A DNA stretch of 22,982 nt, from assembly GCA_043736515.1 (NCBI GenBank), contig JAYTCK010000035.1, positions 1-22,982 on the forward strand. The letters run 5' to 3'. The DNA is from MHLP01 sp043736515 (lineage in GTDB: Bacteria; Patescibacteriota; Minisyncoccia; Phycocordibacterales; UBA6899). The position numbers were made by a program, and so were the translations under genes. Position 1 is the first letter of the stretch; each line of letters starts with the position of its first letter. The notes below the pieces were generated by a model that searched no databases, was not told where the DNA came from, and was given only the letters and a program-made list of their open reading frames with translations. Below are positions 20,104 through 22,982 of this stretch, in pieces.

Positions 20104-20574
20104 ATGGCGAACACAAGAGAGGCGCAATACTGGCTTATGAAAAGCGAGCCCAGTCTGTTTTCAATTGAGGATCTCAAGAAAAAGAAACGACATCATTGGG
20201 ATGGTGTGCGCAACTATCAAGCAAGAAATTTCATGCGCGACCATATGCGTATCGGTGACTTGGTTATTTTTTATCATTCAACGGCGGCCATTATTGGCCC
20301 GGCCGGAGTTGCAAAAGTAGTCTCCCTTCCCTACCCCGATCACACACAATTTGATACGCGTTCAAAATATTTTGATCCCAAGGCAACTAAAGAAAAGCCA
20401 ATCTGGCAAATGGTGGATGTTGGTTTTGTACAACGTTTCGACGAGGTAATTTCGCGTGAAAAGCTTAAAAGTATTTCTGCACTGAAAGACATGATCCTCT
20501 GGAAACGCAACCGACTTTCCATCACTCCGCTTACTAAAAAAGAATTTGAGCTCATCCTCAAACTTAGCATATAA
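20104..20574 (+). CDS. EVE-domain protein
   Basis: A 156-residue protein that is a single EVE domain of the PUA-like fold. It begins AQYWLMKSEPSLFSIEDL, with the typical HWDGVRNYQARNFMR at 31-45 and GDLVIFYHS at 51-59 followed by GPAGVAKV. EVE domains bind modified bases in DNA or RNA, for example 5-methyl- or 5-hydroxymethylcytosine; stand-alone bacterial forms are often conserved housekeeping genes of unknown target. I chose the ATG at 20104, just after the receiver stop, because the domain starts directly there; the longer frame would overlap the receiver gene. It is part of a same-direction run of five genes. Confidence 0.9.
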   Translation: MANTREAQYWLMKSEPSLFSIEDLKKKKRHHWDGVRNYQARNFMRDHMRIGDLVIFYHSTAAIIGPAGVAKVVSLPYPDHTQFDTRSKYFDPKATKEKPIWQMVDVGFVQRFDEVISREKLKSISALKDMILWKRNRLSITPLTKKEFELILKLSI

Positions 20575-20589
20575 TAGGTTAACAAAATT

Positions 20590-21018
20590 ATGATAGAAGT
20601 TGCAGGGGGTGTTGTATGGAATCGAAAATTGGGCATCGCAGTGGTGAACCAAAACCACAACTCTTGGTCCCTCCCCAAAGGACACGTTGAGGCTGGCGAA
20701 GACCTCATATCCGCTGCAGAGCGCGAAATTGAGGAGGAGACGGGTATTCCTGTGGAGGCACTCATCTTTGTAGGAAAGATTGCCGAATACTCTAGGGCGC
20801 GCATTAAGCGAAGCGACAGTGACACCGAGGAGCTGCGCCATATTACTCTTTTCCTCTTTACAACTGCCCATGATGAGCTGTGTCCACAAGACCCTGATAA
20901 CCCTGAGGCAAAATGGGTAGAGCCAGATGCCGTGCCAGAACTGCTTAGCCATCCCGTTGACAAAGAACAATTTAGGAGTCTAATTAAGTTAGAAATATTT
21001 CAGGAGTTAATTAAATAA
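20590..21018 (+). CDS. Nudix hydrolase
   Basis: A 142-residue Nudix protein. The Nudix box is complete at residues 31-53: GHVEAGE, seven residues, then REIEEETGI, giving the metal-binding glutamates. The WSLPKGH entry resembles Ap4A hydrolases and MutT-like housecleaning enzymes, so hydrolysis of a nucleoside diphosphate linked to another group is expected, with substrate undetermined. TATAAT at 20570-20575 overlaps the stop of the EVE gene and could start a transcript with a leader of about seven bases. The next gene begins one base after the stop, so the two are probably translated together. Confidence 0.92.
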   Translation: MIEVAGGVVWNRKLGIAVVNQNHNSWSLPKGHVEAGEDLISAAEREIEEETGIPVEALIFVGKIAEYSRARIKRSDSDTEELRHITLFLFTTAHDELCPQDPDNPEAKWVEPDAVPELLSHPVDKEQFRSLIKLEIFQELIK

Positions 21019-21019
21019 C

Positions 21020-21427
21020 ATGAACGCACCACAAGAGAGGGGTAATCAGGAATTCATGAATGTACAAAATTTGGTTTTCGAGAACCAAATTATGAAAGAA
21101 GGAATTACCAGTGATCAGCTGGTTGAATTTATTCTGAGCAATGCTCCATTTTTCCGTTTTTTTGCAGAACATTTGCCGGACTACTTGCGGAAAGTTTGGA
21201 TCAATGCGCAAAATGATGCGGCCTCTCAAGCGCAGCTTGTAGAAGCTTACGACGAATTTTATGTGCACATTGGTACATTCGTTAAAACCTATATTTCTGA
21301 GCTAGATCCTGAGGCAATGACAGAACTTTCCAATGCCGTAGACAACGGCAATACCACAATTGTCTCTAACCTCATCGAACAATGGGTTGCGATGCAAAAG
21401 CGCACTGAAGAGAGAATCGAGGAATAG
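21020..21427 (+). CDS. Uncharacterised helical acidic protein coupled to the Nudix gene
   Basis: A 135-residue protein, predicted by eye to be entirely helical, with no cysteine, membrane segment or signal peptide. Its second half (ISELDPEAMTELSNAVDNG, then LIEQWVAMQKRTEERIEE) recalls the short helical repeats of DUF5663-type proteins of Patescibacteria, but this is a weak impression. It starts one base after the Nudix stop, so translational coupling is likely, and it ends the five-gene run before a strong terminator. An internal ATG at residue 13 is an alternative start. No function can be assigned. Confidence 0.7.
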   Translation: MNAPQERGNQEFMNVQNLVFENQIMKEGITSDQLVEFILSNAPFFRFFAEHLPDYLRKVWINAQNDAASQAQLVEAYDEFYVHIGTFVKTYISELDPEAMTELSNAVDNGNTTIVSNLIEQWVAMQKRTEERIEE

Positions 21428-21430
21428 GTC

Positions 21431-21474
21431 CGAAGGAAAAAACCGCTGCGTAGCGGTTTTTTTGTTTCCCTTCG
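21431..21474. terminator. Bidirectional intrinsic terminator
   Basis: The core ACCGCT-GCGT-AGCGGT hairpin is flanked by an A run on the left and seven T on the right. CGAAGG (21431-21436) can further pair with CCTTCG (21469-21474). It separates the receiver/Nudix run from the convergent copper genes. Confidence 0.9.
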
Positions 21475-21483
21475 CAGCAATAT

Positions 21484-21696
21484 CTACTTTGCTTTGTAGC
21501 CAAGCGCTTCAATCTCTTTAACAATCGCTTCCTTGCTTGTCTTCTCGTCATCATATTCCCAATCACCGTTTTTAGCATCATAAGAGACAAATACGGTCTT
21601 TACGCCATCGACGCCCTCAGTGACCATTTGAATACCTGTGGCACATGCGCCGCAGTGCATCCCCTCAATGTCCATATGTAATTTTTGCATCGTCAT
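21484..21696 (-). CDS. CopZ-like heavy-metal-associated (HMA) protein
   Basis: A 70-residue HMA domain. The metal-binding motif GMHCGAC places Cys15 and Cys18 to bind Cu+ or a similar soft metal, and the ferredoxin-like beta-alpha-beta-beta-alpha-beta length is normal. Such chaperones carry copper to a P1B ATPase. It lies 49 bases downstream of a P-type ATPase gene in the same direction, which fits a copper-export pair. One oddity is the second half (YDAKNGDWEYDDEKTSKEA), which is more acidic than in most CopZ proteins. Starts at 21696 and 21690 are both possible. Confidence 0.9.
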   Translation of the reverse strand: MTMQKLHMDIEGMHCGACATGIQMVTEGVDGVKTVFVSYDAKNGDWEYDDEKTSKEAIVKEIEALGYKAK

Positions 21697-21745
21697 ATCT
21701 TGTTTACTTAAAGTTTGGTGGTTAAATAATAATGAAATTTAATAG

Positions 21746-22982
21746 TTATTTCTTTGCTGCTACCTCTTCTGCTGCTTTTGATTTCATGATCGCTTTTTCG
21801 ATGGGCGGGATGAAGCGCTTTAAGGTGAGTGAGTTCAGCACAACAGAAATGGAACTGAAGGCCATGGCAAATCCGGCGATCTCAGGGCGCAGTGTGGCTT
21901 GCGAGAGATTAAGTAGGGGCTGACCGAGCGTGCCGAGGCTGCGCGCAACATCAACAACCCAAGGCGCTGCTTGTCCGCCTGTTTGAGTGAACATAAGATG
22001 TGCCCCTGCAGCCACGGGAATAGCTATCACATTGTAGATGAAAGCCCAGAAGAGATTCTGCCAAACCTTGACGATGGTCTTTGATGAAAGCTGGATAGCC
22101 GTTGCCACATCGCGCAAGTCGTCCTTGACCAGAATAATTTCTCCTGTTTCAATGGCAACGTCTGTTCCTGAACCGATGGCGATACCAAGGTCGGATTGTG
22201 CAAGTGCTGGTGAATCATTGATGCCGTCGCCCACCATTGCGACTTTCATTCCTTCAGCCTGGAGCTTCTTCACGTTCTCTGCCTTCTCCTGCGGCAACAC
22301 TTCAGCAAGCACACGGTCGATGCCCACTTGTTTTGCGATTGCGTTTGCCGTCTTTGGGTTGTCTCCCGTGATCATGATGATCGTCTTTCCCATGCGTTTG
22401 AGTTCGGCAATAGCTTCTTTAGCGTAGGGTTTGAGTGCATCGGCCATCGCTATCACCGCAGCGAGTTTGCCGTCTACCACCATGTACACCACAGTCTTTG
22501 CTTCTTCTTGAAGACGAGTAACGAGTTCTGCTTGTGGACCTGTCTCGATATTGAGTGTGTCCATGTACTTCTGATTTCCGATTGCAACTTCTTTGCCGGA
22601 AACCTTTGCATGTAAGCCGAGGCCTGAGACTGCTTCGAAATCTTTTGGATCTTCGAGTGTCTTTCCTCCTTCCTTGCCCTTCTCTACCACTGCACGGGCG
22701 AGTGGATGTTCGGACCCCTTTTCAAGAGAACCTGCAAGATGAATGGCTTCTTCGAGCGAAAGTGCGGTGGTGAGCATTTCAAAATCCGTAACGACAGGCT
22801 TTCCGATTGTGAGTGTGCCTGTTTTGTCGAACACCACGGCGGTGATGCGGTATGCCTTTTCAAGAGCAGCTCCACCCTTCAAAATAATTCCAAACTTTGC
22901 CGCACGTCCGATACCAACCACAAGCGCCGTCGGGGTCGCGAGACCCATCGCGCATGGGCATGAAATGACGAGCACGGCGATC
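21746..22982 (-). CDS. Cu+-translocating P1B-type ATPase, C-terminal part (5' end outside window)
   Basis: The frame is open to the window edge, so the first part of the protein is missing. The visible part starts at the metal-site helix with the Cys-Pro-Cys motif (VISCPCAMGLATPTA). Next come the phosphorylated Asp in DKTGTLT, SEHPLARAV of the P1B nucleotide domain, TGDNPKTA and GDGINDSPAL, then the last two membrane helices. Those helices carry YN (FWAFIYNVIAIPVAAG) and MxxSS (MAFSSISVVLNSL), the Cu+-specific signatures of P1B-1 pumps. It should export Cu+ across the membrane using ATP. The GTG at 22975 is within the helix and is not the start. The HMA chaperone gene follows in the same direction. 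Confidence 0.95.
   Translation of the reverse strand, partial: IAVLVISCPCAMGLATPTALVVGIGRAAKFGIILKGGAALEKAYRITAVVFDKTGTLTIGKPVVTDFEMLTTALSLEEAIHLAGSLEKGSEHPLARAVVEKGKEGGKTLEDPKDFEAVSGLGLHAKVSGKEVAIGNQKYMDTLNIETGPQAELVTRLQEEAKTVVYMVVDGKLAAVIAMADALKPYAKEAIAELKRMGKTIIMITGDNPKTANAIAKQVGIDRVLAEVLPQEKAENVKKLQAEGMKVAMVGDGINDSPALAQSDLGIAIGSGTDVAIETGEIILVKDDLRDVATAIQLSSKTIVKVWQNLFWAFIYNVIAIPVAAGAHLMFTQTGGQAAPWVVDVARSLGTLGQPLLNLSQATLRPEIAGFAMAFSSISVVLNSLTLKRFIPPIEKAIMKSKAAEEVAAKK

Noticed and set aside
20340..20970. Two long minus-strand frames (207 and 202 codons) opposite the EVE and Nudix genes
   Set aside because: They are antisense to well-supported domains, overlap each other, and their products are serine/phenylalanine-rich without motifs.
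1..22982. TGA recoding (Gracilibacteria/SR1 code)
   Set aside because: TGA ends several genes at the right place, for example the ABC ATPase and prmC, and no in-frame TGA is needed in any domain.
1..22982. CRISPR array, IS element or integrase/transposase gene
   Set aside because: No regularly spaced repeats and no transposase- or integrase-like protein were seen on either strand.

Overview
The window looks like chromosome from a small-genome bacterium of the Candidate Phyla Radiation (Patescibacteria, Parcubacteria-like). The signs are short, densely packed genes, few Shine-Dalgarno sites, a tRNA without an encoded CCA end, and protein types common in that group: Gmad2 and DUF4430 secreted domains, a VKOR-type thioredoxin, an archaeal-adenylate-kinase-like P-loop protein and very small membrane proteins. 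TGA is used as a normal stop, so a TGA-recoding code (Gracilibacteria/SR1) does not apply. The placement is inference; no rRNA or ribosomal protein gene is present to test it.

Layout. 1-2100: end of a Gmad2 protein, a pirin, a DUF4430 secreted protein and a HAD 5'-nucleotidase-like protein. 2229-3888: tRNA-Arg(CCG), a strongly structured non-coding stretch, a PrmC/HemK-type methyltransferase and a two-helix membrane protein. 3889-4114: gene-free, with repeats. 4115-5780: a 25-residue basic peptide and a TrmA/RlmD-family methyltransferase (minus strand), diverging from a 53-residue membrane protein. 5799-7389: a histidine phosphatase, a 44-residue minus-strand membrane ORF, a gap with a large hairpin, and guanylate kinase. 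7481-9663: a methyl-accepting chemotaxis protein and a PspC protein. 9709-16822, all minus: a membrane-anchored cyclophilin, a NADAR protein, a MacAB-like adaptor/ATPase/permease operon, and a small membrane protein / type II NADH dehydrogenase / alpha-beta hydrolase operon. 17068-19145, minus: DsbB-like protein, tethered thioredoxin and P-loop/NDT-like protein. 19304-21427, plus: two receiver proteins, an EVE protein, a Nudix hydrolase and an unknown protein in close file. 21484-22982, minus: a CopZ-like metallochaperone and the 3' part of a Cu+ P-type ATPase.

How the genes work together. Three cell-envelope modules stand out: oxidative protein folding (DsbB plus thioredoxin), MacAB-like export, and copper export (CopA plus chaperone). 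The chemoreceptor and the two CheY-like receivers suggest a signalling pathway, but no CheA, CheW or output domain lies in the window.

The most notable patterns are: (1) a -10-like hexamer ending 6-8 bases before the start codon of about a dozen genes, which implies widespread leaderless mRNAs; (2) an unassigned, multi-helix RNA-like element between tRNA-Arg and the methyltransferase; (3) a Cys4/His tail on the NADH dehydrogenase; and (4) several very short genes placed directly beside terminators or promoters.
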